In this document: positions 22,838-37,800 of the stretch, one piece after another
How the letters are laid out: every line of letters begins with the position of its first letter
Numbering within the stretch: the stretch's first letter is position 1
NCBI GenBank assembly: GCA_009741485.1
Contig: CM019230.1
Span: 6,798,106 to 6,862,105 of the forward strand
Length of the DNA stretch: 64,000 nucleotides
Direction: 5' to 3'
Source: Malurus cyaneus samueli
Lineage: Eukaryota; Chordata; Aves; Passeriformes; Maluridae
Notes under the pieces: generated by a model
The model's database searches: none
What the model was told of the DNA's origin: nothing
Seen by the model: the letters and a program-made list of their open reading frames with translations, nothing else
Program-made: the position numbers and the translations under genes

Positions 22838-25800
22838 TTATGCTGATGTGTCAAACAATTTCTCGATCATCTCCCCCACCTGGTCAACCTGGTATTTGAT
22901 GTATTTCTCAGGGTTCTTGGTGAAGGGCACGTTGCCATATCTGCAAAAGAAAACAGGTGACAAATGACTGGAACACAGCAAAGAGACCCACTGGCCCCTC
23001 CTCTGCCACAAATCAGCTCCACCCCAGCACATCCCACTTGAATGGGACAAGGGCAAGTGACCTGGTTACAACCAGCCTCACAAATTTTACATGAACAGCC
23101 CGGGGTGGCTCAGGCCTTTGTGCTCACCAGCCAAGGAATCAGGGTAACAGATGATGTTTGCAAATACTCAAGGTCAGCTTGGGGATATCTGAGTGTGGAG
23201 CTGTGCAAGGCCTCAAAGACCTCAGATAAGCCAAAGGAGAGAGGATGATGTCACAGGAGGTCTCACCTGTTCAAGAAGGCACCATAGGTCTCTTTCACAA
23301 TGGTTTTCTGTGCCCGGCGGATTTTGTCCCGTTGCTCCATGTCAGGAATTGCCCAGGCCTTCTGGATCTTACACAGCTCCTCCAGCCCATCATTAAATCC
23401 CTGTCCAAAGGGAAACTCAGTGAGCATCCCACCTGCAATCTCCACACTGAGTCTGCTGCTCCTTCCTTCCCCTGCTGATCACCAACAGTTCTCCTCCTCA
23501 GGCAGATCTGTGTCTCCCAATCAACCAGGGGATGTTGTGACACCATCCCACATCTCCTTACCTTAAAGCGTTCCTTTATCATCTGCCTCTCCTTGTCCTT
23601 GAGCTGCAACAAGGAGGGAAAGGATCTTATTTCATCTCCAGGAATAAATACCCAACACCAATGTTTGCCTACAATTCCCCATCCAACCTAAGCAATATCC
23701 AGTACTTGCTTTGGATTCCCTCTCCTACATCAGTGAGGACAGAGCTGCAGAGAGCAGCAAACCCCAGCCTCAGCAAGAGGCTTTCAGCTGAAAGAGGTTT
23801 ATCAAGGACAATTTTCAGCCAGAACAGACAGGTCTCAGGGTTTTGAAAATCCAAAATAGAGGCATCTGCTCAGGTGAAGATATAAAGAATGGAGGCAGAG
23901 ATGAGAGACCTGGATGAATTTGTGGCAGGGGAGATCAGAGGCAGTGCTGCTCTCCACCTGGTGCCAGCCACAGTGTCCATTCTGCAGAGCAATACTGGCA
24001 TGAGAGTTAAGAAGGTTTCTGAGAATTTTTTAATATGACAAAAGAGAAGATGTTTCTGGAAACTTCTGTCAGGTCAAGCCCATCCTTGCCTATCCGCTCA
24101 CCTTCACTCCTGGTTGAAAGACAGGCAGGTTTCTCTCCAAGATGTAATCTGTCACCTTCAACCAGCTGCACGCGCAATGCAATGGGAGAGAGGCAAAGAG
24201 TTACTCACACCTCCATCAGAGCATCTCTGTCTTCACCCATGACCCAAAGGCCAACTCAGACAGTACACATCCCAAAACTTTTCACAGTGACCCATACCCA
24301 AGTTCGATTAATCACTAAAAGTGAAATACTTTAGTTTTAGACAAGTTTCTCATTTAGGTAAATCTCTCCCGCTGCTCCAGCAGCAGTGGCTTCCAAGGAG
24401 CTCCCAAAGTGACAAAAGCAAGGGAAAGGCAGAGGATGTCACCAACCTGCGCTGGTAGGTCTGGATCTGCTGCTCAATCAGCTCCCGGTAGGACCTCTCA
24501 GCCGTTTTCTGTGTCACTGCCACCAGCTGGATCAGCTCAGACCTGGAAGAGCAGGAAACCTGAGCAAACACCTGAGCCAGCTGCTCTCAGGATGGCAGCA
24601 TTTCAAACCCCCATCCCCAAGTTCCTTTCAGCCCTTCACAATAAAATGTTTCTTGGGAGACAGAAGCAACTCCAAGTTACTTTCCAAAGCCACATCCTCA
24701 ATCCTTCCGAGATCAAAGGATTCTCTAAAACCTAAGGCATTTCCTAATGCTTTTATCTTCCACTCTCAGGTAATATGATGTTTATAATACTGCAAAACCT
24801 TCAAAGAGGCATTTTCAAGAATGGAAGAAAAAGCAGGTATGAGACGGACTGGCAAGTAAACGCTCTCAATGCAGAGCTCCGCTCCAAAACCAAATCCAAT
24901 CAGCCTTGGACTTGAGGGAGATTCACTCAGACACACACTTACTTCTCCAGAGATTTCAGAATGTAGTTGTAGTTGTTATGCAGAAAAATGGCACTCAAAG
25001 CTGGGTCTTCATAAACCTTGGATTTGCTAAGAAGGTTAAGCTGCAAGTTGCCCAGCACTTTGCCTTAAAAGAGGGAAAAACAGAGAACAAGAAGTTTTTC
25101 TCTGAAACTTCTTATTATTGACAAAGCAAACTGAGCTGTGGGCCCACAGACCTGACTGTCTCTAAAAAAGGCAACAGTCACCTGTATTTAACAATCCTTA
25201 CACAGAGCTTTCCTCAGCAATTCACAAAAACCACTCTGCAAACTACTGCCTTCATTGCCCTGGCACTACAGGTGTATTTTGAGTTCAGAGGAAATCCCAG
25301 GACCTGCCACAAAGCAGGCTCAGGTCTCACTGAAGCCATTGTAACAGAGGTAGAAACTACGATCTGATCTCATTCTCTTACTGTTAAACTCCCCTTTGGC
25401 AGCTAGGAGCCTTCCTGGGGTTGAAGGTGACAATGGTTTCGGGCAAGAGCTCTGCAGCACAGTGAGGTGCTGCATTGTGCTTTCTTCTGTCCTATTCTAA
25501 CAGTCTGAAACTCCCAGTCTGACCCTTTTTCATCCTTCCCATCAGACTCAAGCTCAAACATGGTAAGATCACACGGATAAGAGACACAGCCTGTGCTCTT
25601 CACCCAGGAATGAGCCAAGAGAAGGAGTGCCCACGGGGCAGAAGCAGGAAGGTGTGCAGGGTACTTACAGATGTAGGTGCTCAGCAGCCGCCTGCTGAAC
25701 TCTGAGCTGTAGCTACTGGCTGAGGAGCTGGTCTCTGAAAAGAAAAGTCTTAGGCCAGTTAACATGCCCTGGGAATAGGGGATTGTGTGGCCAGCCTGCC

Positions 25801-28800
25801 TCTATTCCAACAAGAATTCTGCTCTGCACCCCAGCAGAAACCTCTCCTTTACTTCTAAGTGCTTAGTGAACATCCTCTTGATCAGACAGAGAGTCATTAA
25901 ACTCCTCCTCCCCATCCTTCCCCCAACACCTGAAAAGGGTTGGTAAGCACTAGAAGCTGCCAGTCAGAGAACAATGAGCTGGAGCTGTTAACAGCAAGCA
26001 CACAACAGTAATTGAAACAAGCAGAAGGGCTCTGGAAAGCTTCAGTCATTGCCATGGTTGCTGACAGGGCCTGCCTGGCTCTAGGAGGGACAGTGCCAGC
26101 ATGGGAGGCTGCCCCTACAGGCACTGAGTGACTCCAGGCTGGCACATGCCCCTCTGTCTGGAGATGGCTTTCTGCCCTCATGGGCTTGTGGGCATGGGGC
26201 CCATGGGACACGTGGGGTGGCCACCTCCTCCTGCCCCCTCCAGAGAGTTTGGCAGCCAGGCCTAGCTCGGGTGGTCCGAGTTCAGCAGCACCCCATGGGA
26301 AAGGCCTCGAGGCTCCTGTTGCTGGGAGCTGGACAATAAGGAGCTGAGTGCACACGGGATAAAGCATGACACCAGCTGGGCCAATCTGCTACCTGTGCCA
26401 AAGAGATTCAGTGCCATCAGAGTGTCTCGAGCCTGTTTCAACTCTTGTGGCATCCCTCATTGTCTGCTGGTAACAAGCCCTCCCTATTCTCTCCATTCCA
26501 CTGGCAAGGATTACTTACCCTCCCCTTCTTCCCCTTTTCAGTTATGTGTTAATTTATTTACAAGTGCTGGAGCATAAAGAATTAACATACATCACCAGAG
26601 TCCAAAGCAGTATGAACAGGTAGGTGTTGGTAAGTTTGCTTACCTCTGGGATCTAAAGGAATATTGTATGTGTCCCCAAGAACTACAGAGATTAGGCAGA
26701 GCAGAGAGAAAAGGGGAGGGATTGAGAGAGAAAAAGAAACGCAAAAGTGCAAAAAGACAGGTTAGAGACCACCATCCCTTTGAGAACAAAGCAGATATTA
26801 ACACAGAGCAGCCACAGGCAGGTGCACAGGAGAGCAGGCAGGAGTCCTTCCAAGGCCACAAATGGAGTGGAGATCACAGAGGAAAGGAAGAGTCCAACCT
26901 CCTTCCACTGTAGAGACATGGTTTGCATTGTCATTGATTGTATTTAGCAACACACCCCATTCCAAATCGGCTCCAACCCGTTTTCAAGGCAAAGCTACCT
27001 CAAGTCTGTGCTCCCTTTTCAATCAGCTAAGACAGATCTCAGTACAAGACAACATGTCAAGACTTCCACACCAGAGTGCTGACATCACTATTCAGGCAAC
27101 AACATGGGAAACAGTTGATTGTTCCAAGGAAAAGCTTAGACCACTTCTTTGTCGAAGGAAAGAAAGCCAAGACCAAGAAGGGTCTGAGCACATTGAGATT
27201 GCAAGTGGAGAGGGACAAGGCAATGGCTAGAGGAGATGTGCCAGAAGCAGAGACTTCCTAGTTTGAGTTGATTTAGAATTGGTGGAAATTTCCAAGCAGG
27301 ACTTTACAGGTAACAGTCTGGAGACAGCTCTAAGCTTCCTCCTACCCTCTGCTTCTAATGGGCTCTTTAACCTTGTCCAGTCTGTGCCTCCTCAGGGCCC
27401 TGTGGCCCCTGAATCTCCAGTTCTCCATCTCTCCAGTTTGCTCTGTTCCAGCCTGCTTGAAATCAAGAGCTCTGCCAAGGCCAAGAGCTCACTGGAGAAC
27501 TGGTAGCTTCTGCTCTACACAGAACCAAGAATCCCAATCCAGCTGATAAGCAGCAGCACAGCAGCTGCTACACAGGCAGCTCTCAGCTTTTGATCTATGC
27601 ATATATTTCTGCAATGAGTCTCTTCAGCAACCTGTAGAGCAGAACTAAAACTTGATAGAGCACACAAATAGCTCTGGAGTCCCAGCTTGCCCATGTCTAG
27701 AGGCTGAGGGGACTCTTGCTGCTGCTGTTGTACTCTGAGCAGAGGATGTGGCAGAACAACGTGCTGCTCACCACACAGAGCCCAGCTGGGCCAGCCACTC
27801 TCACTCCAGTAGTCACACAGCACCAGGTCAGTGCCAGACTTGGAGCTAAATGAGCCAGGCAGCCTCTCTCAGAGCACATCAGCAATAAACACCACCCCCA
27901 CTGCTGACAGGAGCCAGCAGGGAACTCTGCATCCCTTGGAGCTCTCCAGATACCCAACTATGTGGTCAAGGCAGACCAGAGGACAAGACAAACCACAGGG
28001 TGAAGGACAGGAGGAGAACAAGCTCACAGTGCATGTTGAGGTTTGGTCATTTCAGGGAAGATGTCCAGGCAATCTTAAGAAGGAACTGCATGCCCAAGCA
28101 AGCCCCATGCATGTATGTACCTTGAGATGCCAGCATGGCACCTGCTGTCTCCTGGAAATCCAGTAATTGCTGTAGGAAAAGGATGGCCTGGAAGAAAGGG
28201 AGGGAAGTTAGGAGCAACCAGCATTACATCTCCTATGCTCTGCTATTGACCACCTGTTCCCACCCACTTTAAAAGCCTTCAGGAAACAAATCACTGCACT
28301 CCATTGAGCTGTTGGGTTTTCCCACAGAGTCAAGCCATGTTTGAGCAAAGGTCACCAGCTCATCCTGCCACAGAAACAGGTAATTGTGTAATTGCTAATG
28401 CCAAGACACCTTAATTTGGGAAGTTTCCCTACTGCTCTTCTAAAAACCCATTCAGAAGCTGTTTTCCACAAAGGGTGGTTCAAACCATCATCACTTACAT
28501 TGCTGGTGAGTTCATGAACTGTCCCATCTTTTGGCATGTTATATTCCTTATCTGGATCATTCTAAAAAAGGAAGAGAGAAACAGAAGGTGAGCATGTAAG
28601 GGAAGTGGGCACACCTACAATACAACTGTTACTACAAGTAAGCTGAAGGCTTCTTTATTCAGCTTCTCCCAACACCCTCAGGCCCAGCTCTTGCAGTGAC
28701 ATCTCCCAGTGTTCAGAAACCAGAGCTGCCATGCACCAGCAGCTCAGGACCTTAGGGGTCTGTTCAGCCTGTGACCATCACACCTTCAGCTCACCTACCA

Positions 28801-31800
28801 TTCACCAAGCCCACCTTATACAGGAATATGAGTACTCCAAAACTTTCCAACGCAGAAATTTTCCTTTCTTTTTAAAGAGGATTCAATTCTGAGATGGATT
28901 TGGTGTCTGCAGAGGCCTGGAAGCTCATGTCAAATTACTTGTAGTAGACTTGTTAAGGGTCTTAGGCAAAGGCCTTCTTTGTTTGAAACCAGCACCAAGC
29001 ATTTGGTATCTGACTGTCCCATCCAGCAAGTTCCTGCTTCAGTCAGAAACTGCATATTCTCATGGAAGCTGAACCAGGGGTTTTGCTCAGAAAACCCCTC
29101 TTCCAAGCTTGATCTAAGACCACTGAGGAGAATCCTACCTTAATATTGTCAGCAAACTCTTCCAGTGCCTTTGCACCAGTGGTCTCCATGGAAGTGATCA
29201 GCCCTGGCAGTTTGTTCTTAGTGCCTGCTGCAGTTCCCTGGATTAGTTCCACAACAGATCAGAAAAGGAAAACAAATCATATCTGAATTTCCATCCAGCA
29301 CGTACCCTCCCTCATCCCTCATCCCAGCATCTCATTCTCCGTTCCCCATGTACCAGAAGAATATTTACAGCATCATCAAAAACACATGAAATCCCACATT
29401 CTCCAGCCAGAAAGAAAAGATGTTGTGACCCTTATGGTGACCAGGACTGCTACCTCTCACGTGTCCTCTTACACAATATCTGATACAGGAGGTTGGTGTA
29501 TCACAGCTGGAATCGGATGGAAAGGAGCCCTGCCAAACCTGGATGCCCTATTTGATACTTGGAGAACAGTGTGGCACTGTCCATGCAGGTTGACCTCAGA
29601 GCAGCCCAGCAGTGAGCACAGTCTAAACTAAGCCCAACCTATCAGAGTTGAAACAGCTCAGAGACCACGAGAACAGAAAAATAATGTAGGTGGTCCATCA
29701 GGGGGTCAGGATTTGAACTGTAAAGAGCTGTTGCTGAGAGATGCTGAGTTACTGGTTGCAAGGTGCATTTGTGTCACTTCCAGTCCATACTGGAGGACAG
29801 AATCAGCACAGCTTTGCTCAAAGCCACTGTGATAATCCATTTCAAAAAGTTCTCTGGACAATCCAAGCCACAGGATCTACTCTAATCCCATCAAATTTAC
29901 CTGCAAGACCTGGTCAAATTCTGGCTTCATCTGCTTGAGATGCTTCAGGATGGGGAAGATTGTGAGCACAGCTGAATAGTCGTGTCGGATGATGGCTTTC
30001 CGGGCAGCTGAGACAATGTTATCACCCTCCATGATCAAGTTATCCAATGACTCCTGCAACAAAGCCAAAGACTCAGGAGGAGGCAGCAGGATTTTTCCAG
30101 GCAACACAAAAGGCTCAATGCAGGACACCCATTCCAGATGCCCACTTGGCTCATGGGTCATTTGTGGGGGGCCCCAAGCACGTGCTCTCCAGGCTTTGTG
30201 CAGGCCCCGGTTCCTTGAACAGCTCCTGGAAGACAACCCCAGCATCCTCCACAAGCACAGGGACTCAACTGACCTGGATGAGAGAATCAAAGGTCTTTTT
30301 CTGGTGGTGCTCTGGGACAATTTCTGTCAGGAGCTGGTACTCGCTCTGGGCCAGTTTGACAAAGGCACTGACGCAGTGGATGTACGCGTCGATCTCGATG
30401 TCGAAGACGTCGTCCCTCCCTGCAAGGCCAAGATGCCTTTGGTTTACACAAGGAACATGAAGTTCTTCTGGAAAAGTTGGTTCTGGCTTTGTACCCATCC
30501 ATGTGTGAGAACAAGAGTCATCTTCTCACCACACCTGCCCTGCGTTTTTGTGTGGGAAGCTCTGAGTACCCTGCAGGAGGCAGGAAAAGTCACCCGCAGT
30601 TCAGGAAATGCACATCAGGGCACCACCTCTTTCCAGCCTCGTGACAGAAGGGAAGTTTGGAGCTCTTCTGGGATACAGACTAAATTTAATCAAGGGCTTG
30701 AACACAAAGTACTAAACTCAGGAAGGTCTGAGGTGAATTATTCAATATCTCTGCTTGTATTTTTAGAATTCCTTATCTCCATCCGTCATGCAGATGAAGA
30801 ACTGACATTTGGCATCAACACTTCTGGGAAATAAAGGCTGTCCTGGAAGGCAGCTTCTTCCCACTTGCAGAAATAAGATAAAAATCACGTTGATGAACAT
30901 TTACATCCTATGAAGCAGGAATATCAGCACAGTTAGGTGAGTTACCTGCCACACAATGCTGCATACAAATGCAAATACCTAAGTCCTAGAATATGCATGT
31001 CTTGGTCAAAGATCCATCAAAGATCCTACATGGTAGGCATGAGAAGTGATACAAGGGTCAGCACCAACCCATGCCAACCACTGCTGGATGTGTCTGCAGG
31101 ACAGACACAGACAGACACCATCCTGCAGGACAGTAAGATGACAGAGGCCTTCTCTAAGCTATAGGCTGCTGCTTCTCTTCTCCCAGCAACTTTTGATGGA
31201 GAAAGAACCAATTCTTCCCTATGCTGACAGGTCCCTCATTGATATTTAAAAAGTTTTGTCAGCAGAGGACATACAGACTGCCCATGGTGCAGTGGCCCAC
31301 TGTAGTATTTGCTGTATTGATCCCTTTCCTGCTTGTTTTGCTTCAGCACCCAACGTACCAGCAGGAAAATGTCCCTCAGCACGGTGACCTTTGGCTGGAC
31401 AAAGTTGGGGTTCCCTGTCTGAAGGCTTGGGGAGGGATTAATTAGTAAGAGTCAATTCTACTGAGAGGAGCCAGAGCTTCTTAGCCAGAGGAGGCTCATG
31501 CTTTGGGACTGCCCATGGATGAGAACAGCCCCAGCTACACCACGACAGTGGAACATGCTGGGAAGCAGGGGGGACCAGCTGGCTCCCAGTGCCAACCCGG
31601 TACTTACCCGCAGCCGGCCCGTGCTTGTCGCTCAGGGCATCGGAAAGGTGCTTAACACGCAAGTCATGCTCATGACCTAGTGAGATGGCAGCCGCACAAA
31701 CAGAAGGCGCAATTTATCCAGGGTGCTCACAGCAAGGATGCTCACTCTGGCTGGAAGCTGCTTCGAGCCTGGCTTATGGCATCTGATGGACATCTTTTTC

Positions 31801-34800
31801 CCTACACAGTCCCAGGAATGCTTCCTGACCAAATCCTTTTGTTGGGCTATATAAGCAGTAGCAACCCTTTGAAACCTGATGAGAAGTGTGAATTGTTTCC
31901 TGGAACCTTAGAGTTGTTTACTCGAACCTTCTGCCATACATCTGAATGGGACACCAGGAACCAAAATCCATTTTTTACCAACAACAATCACAAATCCAAG
32001 CCTCTCTCCTGCTCATCATGAGATTTTTCCCCCACATGAGTGATATTAGTCACCCTCTGGGGTTTAGCAGACTGCAGAAGAGGTGCTGAAGAGACCAGCT
32101 TTGGATGGATTCATAGCAGGAGGCAGGAATGTCTTAGAGATGCTTTGAAGCCTCTTCTTCCTTATCTGGCACAACCTCTAGAAGCAGAGGAGGTCAGAAA
32201 AAAGGAGATAGCCATTTAGGCAGGTCACGTACAGGCACAATGCACTGAGCTACCTGTGGTCCAACACTTCAGCATCAGGTTTGGAAAGGTCACTAGGAAA
32301 ATGAATGTCTCAAAGTCCAGGCAAAAAGAAAACAGTATCCCACACGCAGATATCAGGAGAGCTTCCATTATCCAGGTGGCTGTGGTGGGTCAATGTTAAA
32401 ATAACTTTCCTCTCCACTTCTACTCACTTTTACAGAGACTTTGAAATTCAGATACTAAATTCTGAAGAAATAGAATAAATAAAATAAAAATAATTTGGTT
32501 CCCCAATCCAAAGCTGTCCACCAAGCACTGAACTAATGGAAGCCCCGCTTGGGAAAGCAAGACTGATACACAGAGAAAGTCAAGGGTGAAGTAGCTCGAG
32601 CTGTGATTACCTTCCATAGGAATGAGGTTAGAGGCCCCCTTTTTCCCATCTAGACCATGCTGAGAGTACTGTTTCAGAAGGTTCTGAGCCTTACGGATCG
32701 TGCCTGTCACCAGAACCAGAGAGAAGAGACAAGAAGACCTAGAAAATGAGTGAAAGAAAACAAACCCAGAACACCAGCCCTCCACCAGCAAGTCACCTGG
32801 GCCCAGCAAGAGGGTGCTGGGCACCAATGAGGATGCTCAGCACAGGAACGTGAACCCCAAACTTATGTACAAGTGTGCAGATACAATGGCATTTCCAGAA
32901 TGTGTCCCTGCTTTGAGGCTGGGGGTATAAATTCCAGCCAGGGATACAGAATCACTTTGGACAGGCAGCATGGTATGGCTGAGTGATAAACACAATCAGA
33001 GAAGGGAAGGCATGAAGCTCCCATCCCTGTAAAGGGTTTATTGAATTTGGTACTGAAGGTTTGCTGCTTTTCCTCAGCTGTGGAAGCAGGGCTTTGCACA
33101 TGGACAAATCCTGTCTGGCAACACAATGCCTGCTCCTTGGAACCACAACTGCTGCCACTTGGTAAGAGGTGCCTTTCCAAGGGGTATTTTCTGAGCATAA
33201 TCAATAAAGAGCCATCAAGGAGTCCCAGAGCCGAGACAAGGAATGGTACAGGAAGCAGTAAAAGGGTGACAACCTCTGGGCTTTTTTTGCAGCAGCAATT
33301 CCCATCACAGGAATTCCAGAGTAATGGATGCTGCCCACCCATGTCTAACTTGCACTAAGCCACCCTAATCCCCAAGACACTTCTCTTCTAAAGAACTGCA
33401 AATCAATTAAAACCATGGGAAAAAAATAACACTGGGTTAAAAGATTTATACTTTAAACACACAAAAACCAGACAGAACTGAACAAAAGGCAGTGCTGGAT
33501 ATACAGCTGGAAAGCACAAAACAAAGCATTAATGTGACAACTGAAGCCTAGGCAGTGTTTCCACATTAAAAGGTTAGTTGTCATGCAACAAGCTACAATT
33601 ATCACAAGCACACGGACACCCTCTCACAGCAGAGCTTTGCAGTGGCCTGCACAACAGGGAACTGGAAGTTTTGGGAAGGTGGAAGGGGTTTCTATAGGAG
33701 ACCCAAATGAAACAGAACTGGGCTGAGTAAATGAAGAAGCCAAAAAAATAAAAATGCTGCTGGCAAAATTAAGAATTGTTCTTCCACTATAAAGTAGTAA
33801 ATACTTAAAGCATGCAGAAAATCTCTACTTCCACCACTAACTGTGAGTCACAGTGCAGCCTGGAAATGAGTGTTGGCTGCCCAGATACTGAAGGGAGCCC
33901 AGGTACACATTGCTGCAGAAAACATTCCAGGCTGCAGGACAGCTTCATCCCATAAAGGGATTTATGGCAAGGGAAAGGAAACTTCAGGTCCCCCAGACAG
34001 TGGGGGAGAACCAGGAAAGGGAAGTTTCTCCTGAATCATCAAGCTGCCTTTACCTGGTGCACTTATTAAATGACAGAACATGGTTCCCAAAATATAATAT
34101 TTCACTGACAATATTGTCCTCCTACCAGTTCAGAGCGTTCTCAACCACTTTGTAAAGAAAAAAAAAAACATATCCATAAAACATTTTCTTCCAGCAGGAA
34201 ACCTCTCCCCTCTCGACCCACACCTGGGAGATAGGAAGACTTACACCCTTGCTGGCTGATGCATTTGCTCCTAAGTTTCTGCATGATGATCAAGTGAGAG
34301 GGCTATGCCTCTTCCTCCAAGCTTCCTCCTGCTCTTCACACCCCACATGTCCACTTTATTCTTAGCTACTTGCAGCAACCTCAAGAGCCTGAGCACACCA
34401 GCAAGCTCCTCTGAGCAAGGAGGGCTCTTCCTTACTGCTGCTCCCATGGCCCAGCTGCTGCAGAGAAGCTCAGCCCAGGTACTGTTCTTCCACCTGTTCT
34501 TTTATCTTTTACACTTTCAAGTAACCAGGGGGAGGGGAAAAATACAAAGGAATAAAAGTAAAGAGTGAATTGGCGTGAAAACCAAGCACACAGTACAACT
34601 GCTGGATCTCATCTGCTGGTATGCAGCAGAGATTTTCACAGCCCACCCTTGATGGTTTCTTCTCTTTTTCAATTTTTTTTCCTCTTTTTCTCAATTTCAG
34701 GACCTGATTATGCTGCATTTTATTTGCATAAGCACAATTACCTGTGTTTACTGACACATACCGAGTGTTCAGTGTCCGGGGGCATCACTTCACTTCTGCT

Positions 34801-37800
34801 GCATCCCTCTGACTTGGCATCATAATTAGGCTTTAATGGATTCTGGTGGAAGCCAAATGCTTTTGTTCCAGGATTGTTTTCCCCTATTAGGCAGCTCTCT
34901 AACCAAATGGGACTGTGTTTCAGCTACTAATGAAAACATCACATTCAAGCCAGGCAGTGATCAGTGTGGGAAGCAGAAATGGACTCTTTATTCTGCCACT
35001 CAATCTGCCTTCAGGTAGCACCTCACTGGAGCACTAAGGAAACTGGAAAAGGGCTCCCCTGTAGTTTGAAAAGGTCAAAAAAACAACTCAAACCTTTCCT
35101 TCTGTGGCCCAGATGTTGCATAGAGTGGGGTTTGGGCATGCATGAGCCACATTTTTCCAACTGAAACTCATTCCCTTGTTTCTCTCTTCCATTAGGCAGT
35201 TTTCTATCTAAGCAGGAGGACAACACATCCTCTTTTCTCAAGCACCAGCTGCAGAAATCTGTATGAAGCCAGACAAAGCTCTCTGGTTTTTGCACGCAGC
35301 CAGGCCAGGTGGCCCCATCCTTCCCCAAAAATTCAGAGCTGCTGAGCTGGCTGCTGCTATCAATCCAACAAGAGAGCACAGGGTCCACAGGCACCACAGA
35401 GCAGCTTTATTTTATGTAGCTATGTTTGCAGCAGGGTGATTTGGGAACCTGTATACATCTGCTCTCTGAGACAGAGTGCCGACATTCCAAACAGCAAACT
35501 AAAACCAGAAAAAGCCCACAAATTGCTTCATCAGTTCAACTTGACCTGTCAAGTGTCATTTAAGAGGAGACAAGTCTGCTTCAGAAGAATCACCAGCAGT
35601 CAGATTTTTAACTGGATGATATAACAACAGGAGACAGCATGGGGTACACCAACAGATAAAACAGGAATGGAGATGAAGACCCTCTGAAACACCACATGGA
35701 TATGGACACTGTTCTCTAGAATTCAACATAGTCACTGAGGGTATCTCTGCCTTGTTACCCTGCCCCTAAATACCTCACCTTCCCTTTAGCCTCTCTTGTG
35801 CTTTGTTTTGTGGTATAAAAAGCTATAGCACATCAGATTTAGTTTGTTATTTACCCCTTGCAACAGGTTAAAGTGTGCATTGGGGTGTGCACTGGGATAT
35901 TCTTCCTTAAGGACCAAGGAAATCAACTCATCTGGAACCCAGCTTGGCAGAACCTGGCTTTACTTACTGAAATAAAATAACTGAACAGAAAAAAAAACCT
36001 TTGTCCAAATTGAACAAAGGCTAAACCCAGGGGAATCAAACACCACCAAGTGATACTGCTCTGAAGGGAGCCACTGTGCCAGTATGAAGAGGGTATAAGA
36101 CCTCCACCTAAAGAGCTGTGCTTGAAAGCTGATGGAACTGCAGAAAAAAATAGTGAATCTCTGCCCAAAGACTCTATTCTTCTCCATTTTTAATTTCACC
36201 TAAGTACTACTCAGCAGTTGTAAGAGATGGCTGGTGTTGAAGGTTGAACCCCCACTGTCCTTCAAGAGCTACAGTCTGGTTCTCTGTCTGCTTCATGGAA
36301 GACTGGAGACAAATGAACCACTATTTTTTCTTGAGATGAACAATAACCCAATGGATCACTTGAGCTACTCTTTCCTTCATGCACCATCAGCTCTGTAAGT
36401 GCATTCAGACCATGCTCTGTGACTTCTACCTGCTCCATCTCACAGCATCCAATTAAACTGGTTCATAAAGACATGAAAATCTTCTGGCACATCTACAGCT
36501 GAGGCTTTCCTCATAACAAGTAATTCTGGATGCCCAAATGCATCCACTTTGGAGGAGTCCTGTTTGTAGGAACTTGTGCTCTCCAATGTCCCTTTCTCTC
36601 TTCTCCCAAGATCTGAGACACACTTTTAAAATTCCTAGGATTTTTTAAATAATCTGACTGTGAAAACAAAATATCTCCCCCAGCCCTGAATCTTTACCTA
36701 GAGCACAGGGGATGTGTGACCACTTGCCAGGCTGCTTAGAAATGTTTGCTGACCATGCTGAATTCATAGCAATAAAAACACAGGAATCTTTTCAGAATCA
36801 GGTGAAGACTGAGAACTATGGGCCAAATCTAAAGCATCTGCAACCTGAGCTTCCCATGGCTCAACTACAGATCCCCACTGGCACCTTTCAGCCCCTCTGG
36901 GCCTTATGAGGTTCTTTGCTGCCAGGGGAGAATCCACTTAATTCACAGACCAATTCGCACATCAGCTTTCAGGAACAGCTCCAGGGCACAGCAGCAATGG
37001 CACAGATTGATTTTAGAAGATCAGAGGAGTGTGTGCCTCAGCCTTCCCCAGGCAGCCCTCCCTCTCCAAATATCCCAGGCACACCCTCTGCTGTAGCAAG
37101 AAGAGGCCCAGCAAAGCCTCTCCACACACAGGAGTGAAGAGAGCGAGCACCAGGGCCAGGACACACACACACACACACATAGACACACATTACCTGGGAT
37201 GAGGACTGCATTCACATCAGGATTATAAAAATAAACATAACACAATTAAAATGGGTATTTCTTCATCCTCCCTTTCTCCATCCCATCCATTCCCAGACCC
37301 TGCCCACATTTCTTACTGTTTTCCTGAACCCACTAAGAGTATTTGGGCAACACAGGACAAAATAGGGAAGGGGAGTATTTGCCAGGTAAACCCACAGAAC
37401 GATGGACTTTTCTGATGTGATCACTCTGATGTGAGGAGACAACAGGGTGCTGGAACACAGAGGGACAATATCCCTGTGCTGGCTTTTGCTGGCCCTCTTG
37501 GCTGTGCTCCCACTAGATGGCACATTCCAGAGATGGGAACTCCAGCTCCACACTCCCATACTGCACAGCAACCAACCCCACCAGCTGCACAAAATGCAGC
37601 AAAACTACATTGTGAGGAGAGGAGGAATAATCCACCAGCCACATTTATAGCTGTTCCAAAGACAGGCTGAGGCAAGAGCTTTAAGAGCCTTTCCAAAATT
37701 CAGACAATGTTGTATCTCATTTTTGTAGGCACCCACCTAAACTCCATTTCAGCTCCCGGGGGCTTCTTGCTTTTCTAGCACAATAATAATTTATTCATAG

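Noticed and set aside
26397..26436. Exon-like segment in the EXOC7 intron (AG acceptor, [11 protein letters not shown] peptide, GT donor)
   Set aside because: Its length is not a multiple of three and it would shift the frame into the next exon; the peptide matches no known EXOC7 isoform.
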